From the NCBI GenBank assembly GCA_905201505.1, contig CAJKOJ010000030.1, positions 1-21,894 on the forward strand: a stretch of DNA of 21,894 nucleotides, in the 5' to 3' direction. Numbering within the stretch: the first letter of the stretch is position 1; each line of letters opens with the position of its first letter. This document shows, one piece after another, positions 14,451-21,667 of the stretch. This stretch comes from an uncultured Eubacteriales bacterium. Lineage in GTDB: Bacteria; Bacillota; Clostridia; Lachnospirales; CAG-274. The notes beneath the pieces were generated by a model. That model ran no database searches, was not told the origin of the DNA, and saw only the letters and a program-made list of their open reading frames with translations. The translations under genes were made by a program, and so were the position numbers.

Positions 14451-15692
14451 TTAACCTTTAAAAAATGCAATTTTCTGAAGTGTGTTATCATCAGTGGGAT
14501 TTAAGTGTGAAAGTTTTCTGTTAGTAAGCATTATACCACGCTGTATACTTGACCAGCCGTATTTATCCCTTATTATATCACTTATACTGTCAAGCGTTTT
14601 TTTATTTTCAATTTTTTTACTGTCTATTAGAAGACTTTCTTGATAATAAGGGTTGGAAGAAAGATTACAGCCTCTTATGCTAAGTGCTCTTACAGGAGTT
14701 AAAATGAATTCTTTTTGGAATATATCAAGGGCTTTTTTAAATATGTCATCTACATTATTTGAGGCAATGTTAAGGGGAGCCTGTCTTTCTATAAAGTCAA
14801 GAGTGTTGAACTTTATGCCTAACTGAATTGTTGAACAATAAAGGTTTTTTTCTCTCAGTCTTTTTGAAACGCTTTCACTGAGAAGCATAAGTACAACTTT
14901 AATATCGTCAATTTCTGTAATATCAAAGGGCATAGTTGTACCGTTACCTATACTTTTGATTTCTCTTATATGCTCAATGTTTTTTACAGGACTTGTATCT
15001 CTGCCTTGTGCATACTGCTGAAGCATAAGTCCGTTTTTACCCAAGTGCTGTTTTATGAGCAAAGGATTTGCATTAGCTAAATCACCTATTGTGATTATAT
15101 TAAGTTTTTCAAGTTTTTTGGTTGTGGCTTTACCTGCATAAAGTAAATTGTTTACAGGAAGAGGCCATACAGAGGTTTTGAAATTGGACTGACTTATTTC
15201 AGTAACAGCGTCAGGCTTTTTCATATCGGAGCCAAGTTTTGCAAAAATTTTGTTAAAGGATATTCCTATTGAGACGGTAATACCGATTTCGGATTTTACA
15301 CGGCTGCGTATTTCTTCCGCAATGTCATATACAGAAGAAAACAGCTTCATACTTTGAGTTACATCAAGCCAGCATTCATCTATTCCAAAAGGCTCAATAA
15401 GGTCTGTATATTCATAATAAATATTTCTTACTTGTTTGGATATTTCTATATATCTGTCAAATCTGGGAGGAACAAATATTATATCCGGACATTTCTGGCG
15501 AGTTTCCCAAACAGTATCGCCTGTTTTTACACCCATTTGTCTTGCGAGCATATTTTTGGCAAGTACTACGCCGTGTCTGTTTTCGGGTTTGCCGCTTACA
15601 GCTACAGGTTTATTTCTTAATTTCGGATTATCTCTGCATTCAACAGACGCATAAAAATTGTTAAGGTCAGAATGCAATATAATTTTACTCAT
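14451..15692 (-). CDS. dinB: DNA polymerase IV (Y-family translesion polymerase)
   Basis: A 413-residue error-prone polymerase that bypasses DNA lesions. The palm carboxylates are seen in HSDLNNFYASVE (residues 7-18) and FGIDECWLDVTQS (about 100-112). A helix-hairpin-helix region follows near 190-215 (KLEKLNIITIGDLANANP) and a little-finger domain to the C-terminus. The last residues, LQKIAFFKG, could be a beta-clamp binding peptide of the Q-x-x-x-F-F kind. The start has GAGGTG upstream. Its promoter contains an SOS-box-like sequence. It lies upstream of the sigma/anti-sigma pair on the same strand, 59 bases away, so read-through into them is possible. Confidence 0.95.
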   Translation of the reverse strand: MSKIILHSDLNNFYASVECRDNPKLRNKPVAVSGKPENRHGVVLAKNMLARQMGVKTGDTVWETRQKCPDIIFVPPRFDRYIEISKQVRNIYYEYTDLIEPFGIDECWLDVTQSMKLFSSVYDIAEEIRSRVKSEIGITVSIGISFNKIFAKLGSDMKKPDAVTEISQSNFKTSVWPLPVNNLLYAGKATTKKLEKLNIITIGDLANANPLLIKQHLGKNGLMLQQYAQGRDTSPVKNIEHIREIKSIGNGTTMPFDITEIDDIKVVLMLLSESVSKRLREKNLYCSTIQLGIKFNTLDFIERQAPLNIASNNVDDIFKKALDIFQKEFILTPVRALSIRGCNLSSNPYYQESLLIDSKKIENKKTLDSISDIIRDKYGWSSIQRGIMLTNRKLSHLNPTDDNTLQKIAFFKG

Positions 15693-15724
15693 AAAAACAC
15701 CTCACTAGAATAAATGTTTGCTTT

Positions 15725-15753
15725 ATTATAGCACAAATGTTTGATAAGTACAA
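15725..15753 (-). promoter_or_regulatory. dinB promoter with SOS-box-like sequence
   Basis: Reverse strand TTGTAC (15753-15748), a 17-base spacer and a perfect TATAAT (15730-15725). The spacer contains CAAACATTTGTGC (15743-15731), which departs from the Firmicutes LexA box (CGAACRNRYGTTYG) at three positions. The 9-bp core AAATGTTTG recurs in direct orientation at 15712-15720 (forward strand reading), just downstream of the -10. Confidence 0.5.
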
Positions 15754-15824
15754 TGGTTATTGCTGACATATTAGAAATGAGTATGTAAAACCGTTATTTT
15801 TTAACAAAAAATAAAAAAAATAAA

Positions 15825-15869
15825 TGTCAAGAAAAAATACTTGACAATAGAGGATGTGTGTGGTATTAT
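15825..15869 (+). promoter_or_regulatory. promoter of the ylxM-ffh cluster with inverted repeat at -35
   Basis: TTGACA (15841-15846) and TATTAT (15864-15869) are 17 bases apart. The -35 is part of a perfect 7-bp inverted repeat, TGTCAAG (15825-15831) and CTTGACA (15840-15846), so a protein bound there would block the -35. The leader to the ylxM start is about 60 bases. Confidence 0.7.
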
Positions 15870-15934
15870 AATTGAGGTGTAAGGGAAAAATACTTTACAT
15901 AGGTATATGGGCACTTGATTGTGAGAGGTGCAAT

Positions 15935-16270
15935 ATGGATAAAATTTATTACATTACTCTTCTGCTTGATTTTTACGGAGAGCTGCTTACTGAAAAGCAA
16001 AGGTCTGTTATGGCAGGTTATTACTTTGATGATTATTCTTTAAATGAAATAGCTGAAGAACATTCTATAACAAGGCAGGCTGTTCAGGATATGATAAAAA
16101 GGACTGAAAAGCTTCTTAACCAGTATGAAGAGAAGCTTATGCTTGTGGATAAATACCTTAAACGAAGAGAAAAGGTAGAGGTTATAAAAGCAGAACTTGA
16201 TAAATTAATTGAAAAGGGTAATGGAGACTTAGTTAATATAAAGAGTTTGGTTGAGTGTATTTTGGATTAG
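15935..16270 (+). CDS. ylxM: YlxM family helix-turn-helix protein of the SRP operon
   Basis: A 111-residue protein with a sigma-region-4-like helix-turn-helix (LTEKQRSVMAGYYFDDYSLNEIAEEHSITRQAVQDMI, about 21-57). YlxM is encoded directly before ffh in many Firmicutes and has been reported to stimulate the signal recognition particle GTPase in Streptococcus. ATG 15935 is chosen because GAGAGGTG (15923-15930) precedes it and the length matches the family; the frame runs to 15872, but that point overlaps the -10 region. The stop is 9 bases before ffh. Confidence 0.9.
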   Translation: MDKIYYITLLLDFYGELLTEKQRSVMAGYYFDDYSLNEIAEEHSITRQAVQDMIKRTEKLLNQYEEKLMLVDKYLKRREKVEVIKAELDKLIEKGNGDLVNIKSLVECILD

Positions 16271-16279
16271 GAGGCTTAT

Positions 16280-17641
16280 ATGGCTTTTGAAAGTTTATCA
16301 AATAAGCTTCAGCAGGTTTTTTCAAACCTTAAAGGCAAGGGCAAACTTACTGAAAAAGATGTAAAGGCTGCTATGCGTGAAGTAAAGCTGGCTTTGCTTG
16401 AAGCTGATGTGAATTTCAAAATAGTTAAGGATTTTATAAATAAGGTAAGTGAAAAGGCTGTAGGCGAGGAGGTTCTTTCAGGACTTAATCCTGCACAGCA
16501 GGTTGTTAAGTTTGTTAACGACGGACTTGTAGAGCTTATGGGAAGTTCTCAGTCAAAACTTACTTTCAGTTCAAAATCCCCTACTATATATATGATGGTT
16601 GGCTTGCAGGGTGCAGGTAAAACAACTACTGTAGGAAAACTTGCCGGACAGCTCAGAAAGCAGGGAAAGAAACCTCTTCTTGCCGCCTGTGATGTTTACA
16701 GACCTGCTGCTATAAAGCAGCTCCAGGTTGTAGGCTCTACCTACAATATACCGGTCTTTGAAATGGGTCAGGGAAATCCTGTGGAAATTTCAAAAAAGGC
16801 TGTTGAATATGCAAATGACAATGGATATGACATTGTTATTATAGATACTGCGGGACGACTTCACATTGATGAAGAGCTTATGGATGAGCTTGTAAACATT
16901 AAAGGTGAAGTAAGACCTCAGGAAATACTTCTTGTAATTGACGCTATGACAGGTCAGGATGCAGTAAATGTTGCTGAGACATTTAATGACAGACTGGGTG
17001 TTGACGGTGTCATAATTACTAAAATGGACGGTGATACAAGAGGTGGTGCGGCTCTTTCTGTAAGAGCTGTAACAGGTAAGCCTATAAAATACGTTGGTAT
17101 GGGTGAAAAAATGGAAGATTTGGAACCGTTTTACCCTGACAGAATGGCATCTCGTATTTTAGGTATGGGCGACGTGCTAAGCCTTATTGAAAAGGCTCAG
17201 CAGGCTTATGATGAAAATCAGGCTAAGGAGCTTGAAAAGAAAATGAGAACTCTTGATTTTAACCTTGAGGACTTTTTAAATCAGCTCCAGCAGATAAAGA
17301 AAATGGGACCTATAAAGGACCTGATGAAAATGATGCCCGGTATTGGCGGTAAGGTCAATATTGATGACTTGAACATTGATGACAATGCTACAAAGCATAT
17401 TGAAGCAATTATTCAGTCAATGACAAAAAAGGAAAGACAAAATCCCGATATACTAAACGGTCCCCGCAAAAGGAGAATTGCCAAAGGTTCAGGTACGTCT
17501 ATTCAGGAAATCAACAAGCTTTTAAAGCAGTTTGAGGAAATGAAAAATATGATGAAGATGATGAACGGTATGGCTAAAGGCAAAAAGGGCTTTGGCGGAT
17601 TAGGCGGGCTCGGAGGCGGTAAGTTTAAGCTTCCATTTTAA
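16280..17641 (+). CDS. ffh: signal recognition particle protein Ffh
   Basis: Ffh binds 4.5S RNA and targets ribosomes with nascent membrane proteins to FtsY and the Sec translocon. The 453-residue protein has the N domain (1-90), the G domain with P-loop GLQGAGKTTTVGKLA (108-122), DTAGRL and TKMDGDTRGG motifs, and the methionine-rich M domain (from about 300; MKMMPGIGG, FEEMKNMMKMMNGMAKGKKG) with the RNA-binding region around PRKRRIAKGSGTSIQEINKLL. It ends in a Gly-rich tail. GGAGG stands five bases before the ATG. It heads the ribosome and targeting cluster after ylxM; the 4.5S RNA gene is not in this window. Confidence 0.98.
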   Translation: MAFESLSNKLQQVFSNLKGKGKLTEKDVKAAMREVKLALLEADVNFKIVKDFINKVSEKAVGEEVLSGLNPAQQVVKFVNDGLVELMGSSQSKLTFSSKSPTIYMMVGLQGAGKTTTVGKLAGQLRKQGKKPLLAACDVYRPAAIKQLQVVGSTYNIPVFEMGQGNPVEISKKAVEYANDNGYDIVIIDTAGRLHIDEELMDELVNIKGEVRPQEILLVIDAMTGQDAVNVAETFNDRLGVDGVIITKMDGDTRGGAALSVRAVTGKPIKYVGMGEKMEDLEPFYPDRMASRILGMGDVLSLIEKAQQAYDENQAKELEKKMRTLDFNLEDFLNQLQQIKKMGPIKDLMKMMPGIGGKVNIDDLNIDDNATKHIEAIIQSMTKKERQNPDILNGPRKRRIAKGSGTSIQEINKLLKQFEEMKNMMKMMNGMAKGKKGFGGLGGLGGGKFKLPF

Positions 17642-17700
17642 TTAAACGGCTTATTACTTTTAATAAGATAAAGATAAAATAAACCAAGGAGGTGAATAAA

Positions 17701-17946
17701 GTGGTAAAGATTAGATTAACTAGATTAGGTGCTAAGAAAAATCCTTTCTATAGAATAGTTGTTGCTGATTCAAAGAATGCAAGAGGCGGTGCGGCTATAG
17801 CTCAGTTAGGCTACTACGATCCATGTAAGGATCCTGTTGTATTAAAGATTGATGCTGAAGAAGCAAAGAAGTGGTTAAGCAATGGTGCTCAGCCTACTGA
17901 TACTGCAAAGGCTTTATTAAAGAAGGCCGGCGTTATTGAAGCATAA
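17701..17946 (+). CDS. rpsP: 30S ribosomal protein S16
   Basis: S16 binds 16S rRNA early in 30S assembly. The 81-residue protein begins VKIRLTRLGAKKNPFYRIVVADS, an unmistakable S16 start, and has the usual length. The initiation codon is the GTG at 17701: AAGGAGGTG (17686-17694) is six bases upstream. An upstream in-frame GTG at 17692 lies inside the ribosome binding site and is rejected. A weak 7-bp hairpin (17650-17667) in the gap after ffh has no T-run, so cotranscription with ffh is likely. Confidence 0.97.
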   Translation: MVKIRLTRLGAKKNPFYRIVVADSKNARGGAAIAQLGYYDPCKDPVVLKIDAEEAKKWLSNGAQPTDTAKALLKKAGVIEA

Positions 17947-17961
17947 TCAGGAGGTACTGCC

Positions 17962-18189
17962 ATGAAGGAATTACTTGAAGTGCTTGCTAAGCACCTTGTT
18001 GACAATCCTGATGCTGTTGTTGTAAATGAAAGAATGGACGATGACGCTCTTATTCTTGAATTAACTGTTGCACCTGAGGATATTGGTAAGGTTATCGGCA
18101 AGCAAGGTAGAATAGCTAAGGCTATAAGAACCTTTATAAAATCTGCTGCCGGCCGTGAGGACAAAAAGGTAGTAGTAAAGATTATGTAA
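17962..18189 (+). CDS. khpA: KH-domain RNA-binding protein KhpA
   Basis: A 75-residue protein consisting of one KH domain with the GxxG loop in GKVIGKQGRIAKAIRTFIKSAA (about 40-61). KhpA (YlqC) forms a complex with KhpB/Jag and binds many transcripts in Gram-positive bacteria, affecting cell division and envelope growth. It lies between rpsP and rimM, its usual position in Firmicutes. GGAGG precedes the ATG. It ends before two hairpins, the second of which is a strong terminator. Confidence 0.95.
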   Translation: MKELLEVLAKHLVDNPDAVVVNERMDDDALILELTVAPEDIGKVIGKQGRIAKAIRTFIKSAAGREDKKVVVKIM

Positions 18190-18215
18190 GCTGTCTGATT
18201 GTAAAATTACAGCTT
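18188..18215 (+). other. hairpin after khpA
   Basis: AAGCTGT (18188-18194) and ACAGCTT (18209-18215) pair around a 14-base loop; the stem starts within the khpA stop codon. No T-run follows. It may protect the khpA transcript end. Confidence 0.4.
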
Positions 18216-18240
18216 GTGTAATATGTTTGACTGGTAAATT

Positions 18241-18267
18241 GGTGTTGTGTAATGCAACACCTTTTTT
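18241..18267 (+). terminator. intrinsic terminator between khpA and rimM
   Basis: GGTGTTG (18241-18247) pairs with CAACACC (18255-18261) around a 7-base loop and is followed by six T residues (18262-18267). It would divide the cluster into ylxM-ffh-rpsP-khpA and rimM-trmD, or attenuate the latter, as no clear promoter is visible before rimM. Confidence 0.85.
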
Positions 18268-18295
18268 CTATTAAGTAAATTTGAGGTGATTACAA

Positions 18296-18802
18296 ATGGA
18301 AAATTATTTTGTAGTTGGAAATATAGTAAATACACAGGGAATTAAGGGTGAGCTCAGAGTTATGCCTACAGTTGATGACACTGCAAGGTTCAAGGAGCTT
18401 GACCATATATTTGTAGATAGAAAAGGCAATATAAAGGAATATGAAATTGAAAATGTCAGATTTCACAAGCAGTTTGTATTATTGAAGCTAAAGGGTATTG
18501 ATGATATGACAAGTGCAGAGGCTTTAAAGGGAACTGTTGTGAAAATTACTGAGGATATGGCTGTGCCTTGTGAAGAGGACGAGTATTATATAAGAGATTT
18601 ATATGATATGGAAGTTGTAACAGTTGAGGGCGAAAAACTGGGTGTTATAAGTGATGTAATATTCACAGGAGCAAATGATGTGTATGCAGTTACTCCGGAG
18701 GAGGGCAAGGATATTCTCATACCTGCCATAAAGGAATGTATTGTTAAAGTTGATGTTGAAAACAATGTGATGACTGTTAAGCTTTTGGAGGGTCTGAGAT
18801 AA
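18296..18802 (+). CDS. rimM: ribosome maturation factor RimM
   Basis: RimM binds S19 and assists maturation of the 30S head and 16S rRNA processing. The 168-residue protein has the N-terminal RimM barrel starting VVGNIVNTQGIKGELRVMP and a C-terminal PRC barrel with EEDEYYIRDLYDMEVVT, LGVISDVIFTGANDVYAV and DILIPAIKECI. A GAGGTG site precedes the ATG. The stop TAA shares one base with the trmD ATG, showing translational coupling. A terminator stands 29 bases upstream. Confidence 0.96.
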   Translation: MENYFVVGNIVNTQGIKGELRVMPTVDDTARFKELDHIFVDRKGNIKEYEIENVRFHKQFVLLKLKGIDDMTSAEALKGTVVKITEDMAVPCEEDEYYIRDLYDMEVVTVEGEKLGVISDVIFTGANDVYAVTPEEGKDILIPAIKECIVKVDVENNVMTVKLLEGLR

Positions 18803-19479
18803 TGAGGTTTTATATTCTTACTCTTTTTCCTGAAATGATAAGAGAAGGCTTAAATCACTCAATTATAAAAAGGGCTTGTGACGAGGGTACCATAAGCATT
18901 GAAACAATTGACATAAGGGACTTTGCTAAAAACAAGCACAGGCACGTTGATGATTACCCCTATGGCGGAGGTGCAGGAATGGTTATGCAGGCTCAGCCTA
19001 TTTATGACGCTTATATGAGTATAAAGCCAAAGCTTAGTGAAAACTGCCCTGTTATATATATGACCCCTCAGGGAAAAACATTTAATCAAGAAAAGGCACA
19101 GAGCCTTTCAAAGCTTGAGGATATGGTTATACTCTGCGGTCATTATGAAGGTGTCGATGAAAGGGTAATTGAGGAGATTGTGACTGACGAGATTTCAATA
19201 GGAGATTTTGTGCTGACAGGAGGAGAACTTGCGGCAATGGTTGTTGTTGACGCTGCTGCAAGGCTTATACCGGGAGTATTAAACAAAGAAGAAAGTTTTC
19301 AGGAGGAAAGTTTTTCAGATAATCTGCTTGAGTATCCTCAGTATACAAGGCCGCCTGAATTTATGGGAAGAAAGGTGCCCGATATATTGCTGAGCGGACA
19401 TCATAAGAATATAGAAAAATGGAGAAAAGAACAATCCTTGGAGAGAACAAGGAGAAAAAGACCTGATTTACTAAGCTGA
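18802..19479 (+). CDS. trmD: tRNA (guanine-37-N1)-methyltransferase
   Basis: TrmD methylates G37 next to the anticodon and so prevents +1 frameshifting. It is a SPOUT-fold dimer; the knot and cofactor region is seen as YPYGGGAGMVMQ, VILCGHYEGVDERV and SIGDFVLTGGELAAMVVVDA. At 225 residues it is slightly short but complete, ending HHKNIEKWRKEQSLERTRRKRPDLLS. The ATG overlaps the rimM stop by one base. In many bacteria rplS (L19) follows; here a convergent restriction-modification pair does. Confidence 0.97.
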   Translation: MRFYILTLFPEMIREGLNHSIIKRACDEGTISIETIDIRDFAKNKHRHVDDYPYGGGAGMVMQAQPIYDAYMSIKPKLSENCPVIYMTPQGKTFNQEKAQSLSKLEDMVILCGHYEGVDERVIEEIVTDEISIGDFVLTGGELAAMVVVDAAARLIPGVLNKEESFQEESFSDNLLEYPQYTRPPEFMGRKVPDILLSGHHKNIEKWRKEQSLERTRRKRPDLLS

Positions 19480-19533
19480 AATACTGAATTTTATTAAAAA
19501 AATATTATGTGTATTGATAAAATAATCTATAAC

Positions 19534-19576
19534 ATAAAATCAGCATTATCTGTTTAACGGGTAATGCTGATTTTAT
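19534..19576. terminator. bidirectional terminator between trmD and the methyltransferase gene
   Basis: ATAAAATCAGCATTA (19534-19548) pairs perfectly with TAATGCTGATTTTAT (19562-19576), a 15-bp stem with a 13-base loop and T-rich ends on both strands. The right arm is repeated exactly at 19604-19618 inside the methyltransferase gene. Confidence 0.85.
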
Positions 19577-19594
19577 TACAGGGGGTGTTGCTAT

Positions 19595-20587
19595 TTAATT
19601 TTCTAATGCTGATTTTATAGCAACAGCAACTTCATAAGCTAGATTTACAGGAACGGCATTTCCAATCATTTTATAGGCATCATTAGTGCTTCTGTATAAA
19701 AATTTAAAAGTATCCGGAAATCCTTGTATTCTTGCAATTTCTCTTATTGTCATTCGCCTGTATAAATTTTCTTTTCCACTCACAAAACGGCAATCATTCT
19801 TTCCGTGTTTTACCATTTTTGGAGCTTGTGGATGTAATTGACATTGGCGACCGGAAGCTTGAACAGTAAAGGCTTGTTCGTCCCAACTCCTAACACGGTT
19901 TCTGCTCATAAAAATAGGAGAATAAGCACCAACAAAATACTCATTGTTATTTATGGCTGTTGGGTTATGTGTATTGTTATGAGAGGCAGGTACAGCTGTT
20001 TCCTGTAAATCCCAAATAATATCACGCAGGGTTATTTTTTTATCATCATCTGCTGTAGAACCTTTAGGAAAGTTGAACTTTATACCTAAATCTTGTCTAA
20101 AGCCTATGTAAAAAACACGTTTTCTTTCTTGTGCAACACCATAATTTTTAGCATTGACTAATGTAACAGAAACATTATACCCACATTCTTTAAACATTTT
20201 AATAATATTTTGTACCGCTTCAGAGTGTCTGTTAGCTAACATACCGCTTACATTTTCAGCTAAAAAAAATTTAGGCTTTTTATTTTTTAAGATGCGGATA
20301 TATTCAAAAAACAACTGACCACGTTCATCATCAATACCACGAAGAGAGCCTGCTTCTGACCAAGACTGACAAGGCGGTCCTCCTATAATTCCGTCAATAT
20401 CATTTGGAAAATCATTTTCGTCAATATTGCGTATATCACCTTCTATAAGTTTTGTGGCAGGGTGATTTATCTTAAAAGTTTCCCAAATTGTTTTATCAAA
20501 TTCATTTGCTATAGGTATTTTAAAACCTGCTTTTTCAAAGCCTAAATCTAAACCGCCACAACCACTAAATAAGCTAATAAGGTTCAT
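19595..20587 (-). CDS. DNA cytosine-5 methyltransferase, HaeIII/NgoPII (GGCC) type
   Basis: A 330-residue m5C methyltransferase that protects host DNA from the restriction enzyme encoded upstream. Motif I is LISLFSGCGGLDLGFEKAGF (3-22), the catalytic Cys73 lies in GGPPCQSWSEAGS (69-81), then ENVSGM, QERKRVFYIGF, the target region including YFVGAYSPIFMSRNRVRSW and TVQASGRQCQLHPQAP, and YKMIGNAVPVNLAYEVA near the end. These stretches match what I recall of M.HaeIII nearly residue for residue (for example CQSWSE, LRGIDD, QASGRQCQLHPQAP), which points to GGCC as the target. It follows the endonuclease gene by 13 bases, with a GGAGGG site. Confidence 0.94.
   Translation of the reverse strand: MNLISLFSGCGGLDLGFEKAGFKIPIANEFDKTIWETFKINHPATKLIEGDIRNIDENDFPNDIDGIIGGPPCQSWSEAGSLRGIDDERGQLFFEYIRILKNKKPKFFLAENVSGMLANRHSEAVQNIIKMFKECGYNVSVTLVNAKNYGVAQERKRVFYIGFRQDLGIKFNFPKGSTADDDKKITLRDIIWDLQETAVPASHNNTHNPTAINNNEYFVGAYSPIFMSRNRVRSWDEQAFTVQASGRQCQLHPQAPKMVKHGKNDCRFVSGKENLYRRMTIREIARIQGFPDTFKFLYRSTNDAYKMIGNAVPVNLAYEVAVAIKSALEN
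19604..19618. repeat. 15-bp direct repeat of the terminator arm within the methyltransferase gene
   Basis: TAATGCTGATTTTAT here is identical to 19562-19576 and the inverse complement of 19534-19548. On the reverse strand it encodes IKSAL, four codons before the methyltransferase stop. A chance match of 15 bases within 85 is unlikely; it may mark a duplication made when the module entered or when the terminator formed. Confidence 0.8.
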
Positions 20588-20600
20588 TTTATACCCTCCA

Positions 20601-21446
20601 TTATATGCTAAATGAAATTAGTTTTGCATTATTTAATTGTGCTGGGTTATCTGGATTTTTAATTTTTACATCTTTAATAGATAATGATGGATTAGAATTT
20701 GATAAGGCAACTAATTCATTGATATTATCAAAGGTGTTCCATTTTTTATCGTTAATAATACACATAAAATTAAAGCTCTTTGATGTATCACGAGTGTAAA
20801 CATAATTAAAAGCATTCCAAGGATTTTCAATTCCCCACATACCCCTAACACGCATATAAGTTATTCCTAAAGGGTCAACTTTATTTATATGCCCTAATTC
20901 ACGACTTTCAGTAAATTCTATTCCGGGGATAGCTTCAACACCTGACTTTATAATTGTTTTTATACGGCTGTAACATTCATCAGAAGCACAATAATCTAAG
21001 CCATAGACCATACACAAATGCTTTAAGTTGTTTGTGTATTTATCTACTACACCGACAATGTATATAATGTCCTTTTCAGTCCATTCCTCAGCGGCTCTAC
21101 AAGAATTAGAAATCATAGGATCTGATGCAAGAACAGTGTGTTTTGGGTAACTGCTGTTTAATGCAAGTGAAATATTGTCTGTTTCTATTTTTTTAACTTC
21201 AATAGCATCACCATTACGCAACATAGCATCAGGTGGATTTGAATTATTACCAAGATATGAAAAAACAGAACTTATTTTTTCTAATCTTTTTTCTTCCGTA
21301 AGATTAAAAGAATTAGCGAATAAATCTTTTACGTATCCTTCAAGGGCATCACCTGCACTATTTGCACGGTTTCGATTTTGATAATAATCTACAAGATGAA
21401 TAACAGGATTATTCACTAAATTTATGATAGCGTTTATTATATTCAT
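20601..21446 (-). CDS. type II restriction endonuclease, NgoPII family (predicted GGCC)
   Basis: The 281-residue protein begins MNIINAIINLVNNPVIHLVDYYQNR, as in the NgoPII family (Pfam RE_NgoPII), whose prototype cuts GGCC. A PD-(D/E)xK type active site is visible: PPDAM (71-75) with Asp73 and EVKK (83-86) with Glu83 and Lys85. The WGIENPWNAF stretch also fits the family. It is encoded directly before the methyltransferase on the same strand, so both come from one transcript; no separate controller (C) gene is seen. The ATG at 21446 is preceded by AAAGAGG. No frameshift or gap is seen, so the system should be active. Confidence 0.88.
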   Translation of the reverse strand: MNIINAIINLVNNPVIHLVDYYQNRNRANSAGDALEGYVKDLFANSFNLTEEKRLEKISSVFSYLGNNSNPPDAMLRNGDAIEVKKIETDNISLALNSSYPKHTVLASDPMISNSCRAAEEWTEKDIIYIVGVVDKYTNNLKHLCMVYGLDYCASDECYSRIKTIIKSGVEAIPGIEFTESRELGHINKVDPLGITYMRVRGMWGIENPWNAFNYVYTRDTSKSFNFMCIINDKKWNTFDNINELVALSNSNPSLSIKDVKIKNPDNPAQLNNAKLISFSI

Positions 21447-21494
21447 ATAAATAACCTCTTTAAATAGTTAATTTTAAGTTTTTGTACTTTCAAT

Positions 21495-21524
21495 ATTATA
21501 ACATATATAAACCTATCTTTACAA
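21495..21524 (-). promoter_or_regulatory. probable promoter of the restriction-modification operon
   Basis: Reverse strand TTGTAA (21524-21519) and a perfect TATAAT (21500-21495) are 18 bases apart. Transcription would begin near 21488, about 40 bases before the endonuclease start. The -35 is only four of six. Confidence 0.5.
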
Positions 21525-21579
21525 GTATTCACATTAAATAAATTTAACTTTGTCGCTTCATCTCATTCATTGGTAATAT

Positions 21580-21625
21580 TATCAAATATATTTAGGCGGC
21601 AATATAAAGTTTAGATTATTTGATA
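21580..21625. repeat. 9-bp inverted repeat in the intergenic region
   Basis: TATCAAATA (21580-21588) and TATTTGATA (21617-21625) are perfect inverse copies separated by 28 bases. It lies between the stop of the partial gene at the right edge and the restriction-modification promoter. It could be a weak hairpin or a binding site; there is no T-run to call it a terminator. Confidence 0.4.
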
Positions 21626-21667
21626 TATAGAATTATGGGATTGTTATAGTTTTGTAAAGATAGAGTT

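Noticed and set aside
20600..20628. Internal promoter for the methyltransferase (TATAAT on the reverse strand)
   Set aside because: No acceptable -35 stands 16-18 bases upstream, and the start would leave a leader of only about six bases without a ribosome site.
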